57,391 bases of DNA from Actinomycetes bacterium (GTDB lineage Bacteria > Actinomycetota > Thermoleophilia > Gaiellales > Gaiellaceae). The notes below the pieces were generated by a model. It ran no database searches. It worked only from the letters and a program-made list of their open reading frames with translations, and was not told where the DNA came from. Of this stretch, positions 56,944-57,391 are shown one piece after another. Position 1 is the first letter of the stretch. Every line of letters starts with the position of its first letter. The position numbers and the translations under genes were made by a program. The stretch is from positions 1 to 57,391 of the forward strand of contig JANYJX010000045.1 in NCBI GenBank assembly GCA_025358355.1, in the 5' to 3' direction.

Positions 56944-56965
56944 TCGCTAGTCTGGGCGGTCGCTC

Positions 56966-57054
56966 GGAGAGGTGGCAGAGCGGTCGAATGCGGCGGTCTC
57001 GAAAACCGTTAGGGGTCGTTAGGCTCCTCGAGGGTTCAAATCCCTCCCTCTCCG
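56966..57054 (+). tRNA. tRNA-Ser (anticodon CGA)
   Basis: Acceptor GGAGAGG/CCTCTCC with discriminator G, anticodon loop CTCGAAA giving CGA (UCG codon), a long variable arm, and T-arm GAGGGTTCAAATCCCTC. CCA is not encoded. It forms a pair with tRNA-Ser(GCT) 1.9 kb upstream; the DNA between them is all decayed mobile or sensor sequence. Confidence 0.94.
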
Positions 57055-57278
57055 CTTGATACGCCGGATCCCCAGTTGTGAAAGGGGTTTTCGCACGATC
57101 GACTTGCTCATGAATGGGCGACTTGGATCACGCTCCCGTCCGCTCAGATCCGCCTGAGCGCGGCCGACAATGGCGCGCAAGTGGCGCGCACTCTTCCGAC
57201 CCCGACTACGAACACTCTTGACGATGCCGCTTGTCGTTGGACGGCGCATACCGGGTTCCGGCGGAATAGAGTTGGGCG
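57055..57278. other. Noncoding stretch downstream of tRNA-Ser(CGA)
   Basis: 224 bp with no convincing gene. The minus-strand frame entering the tRNA is a tRNA shadow. It should hold the promoter of the gene that starts at 57279. Confidence 0.4.
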
Positions 57279-57391
57279 GTGATTCGCCTACTCCCGATCG
57301 TTGCGTTCGCAGGTCTTCTGATCGTCGCAGCTGGTGCGCTCGCCGCAGGACCAGCCGTGCAATTGACGCCCAAGGACCAGGCGAGAGCACG
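57279..57391 (+). CDS. Exported protein, N-terminus only (3' end outside window)
   Basis: GTG at 57279 begins a frame that runs to the window edge: IRLLPIVAFAGLLIVAAGALAAGPAVQLT, in two parts a hydrophobic signal peptide of about 20 residues and an Ala-Ala-Gly-type cleavage region, then a hydrophilic stretch. Function cannot be assigned from 37 residues. Confidence 0.6.
   Translation, partial: MIRLLPIVAFAGLLIVAAGALAAGPAVQLTPKDQARA

Noticed and set aside
57019-57390. Minus-strand frame of 123 codons at the right edge
   Set aside because: Its end (RRGRDLNPRGA) is tRNA-Ser read antisense, and the rest has no family-like sequence.
1-57391. CRISPR array
   Set aside because: No set of regularly spaced direct repeats with unique spacers was seen.

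Overview
The window is high-GC, densely packed DNA from a bacterial chromosome. GTG starts and 4-bp stop/start overlaps are common. Taxonomic inference, not proven: an actinobacterium of the Thermoleophilia/Gaiellales type. The basis is NucS in place of visible MutS/MutL, a sortase with an LPFTG substrate, three Ig-like repeats of a kind I associate with that class, and split NHEJ enzymes.

Layout. 0-1.2 kb: end of a mobile element whose serine recombinase runs antisense into a tRNA-Ala gene. 1.3-8.4 kb: housekeeping and metabolic genes (two zinc-type dehydrogenases, nucS, a metallo-beta-lactamase-fold hydrolase, a lipoprotein cytochrome c, a HAD phosphatase, serS and a secreted glycosidase). 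8.4-10.2 kb: tRNA-Ser(UGA) followed by an att-like duplication of its 3' half, with gene debris and a frameshifted DUF429 gene. 10.3-13.4 kb: an unknown gene, a universal stress protein, a sortase, a low-molecular-weight tyrosine phosphatase and an LPFTG protein.

13.6-44.4 kb is a large surface-polysaccharide region. It holds a BY-kinase/Wzz-like protein, two Wzy/ligase-like proteins, two Wzx-like flippases, an initiating sugar-phosphate transferase, and a Gfo/Idh oxidoreductase, hexapeptide acetyltransferase and DegT aminotransferase set of the kind that makes diacetamido-uronic acids. It also holds a glucuronyl C5-epimerase, two polysaccharide deacetylases, six glycosyltransferases, two paralogous GHL15-like secreted proteins and an ECF sigma factor. 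The least understood part is 36.9-44.4 kb: a PqqD-like domain fused in cis to a lasso-leader-like peptide tail, an HPr-kinase-like P-loop kinase, two GT2 glycosyltransferases, and two NTP_transf_5-like proteins, one of which seems to have lost its catalytic aspartates. This resembles the tailoring part of a RiPP locus without a cyclase or protease, embedded in a glycan locus, and is my main candidate for an undescribed system.

44.4-57.4 kb: an SDR epimerase, a HAD phosphatase, a PQQ-type propeller, fabF, a split NHEJ pair (LigC-like ligase and LigD-type polymerase domain), a polar amino-acid ABC transporter, a lone groES, and tRNA-Ser(GCU) and tRNA-Ser(CGA). Between these two tRNAs lie an IS630 transposase remnant and a decayed hybrid histidine kinase. 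No CRISPR array, rRNA gene or recognisable replication origin was seen.
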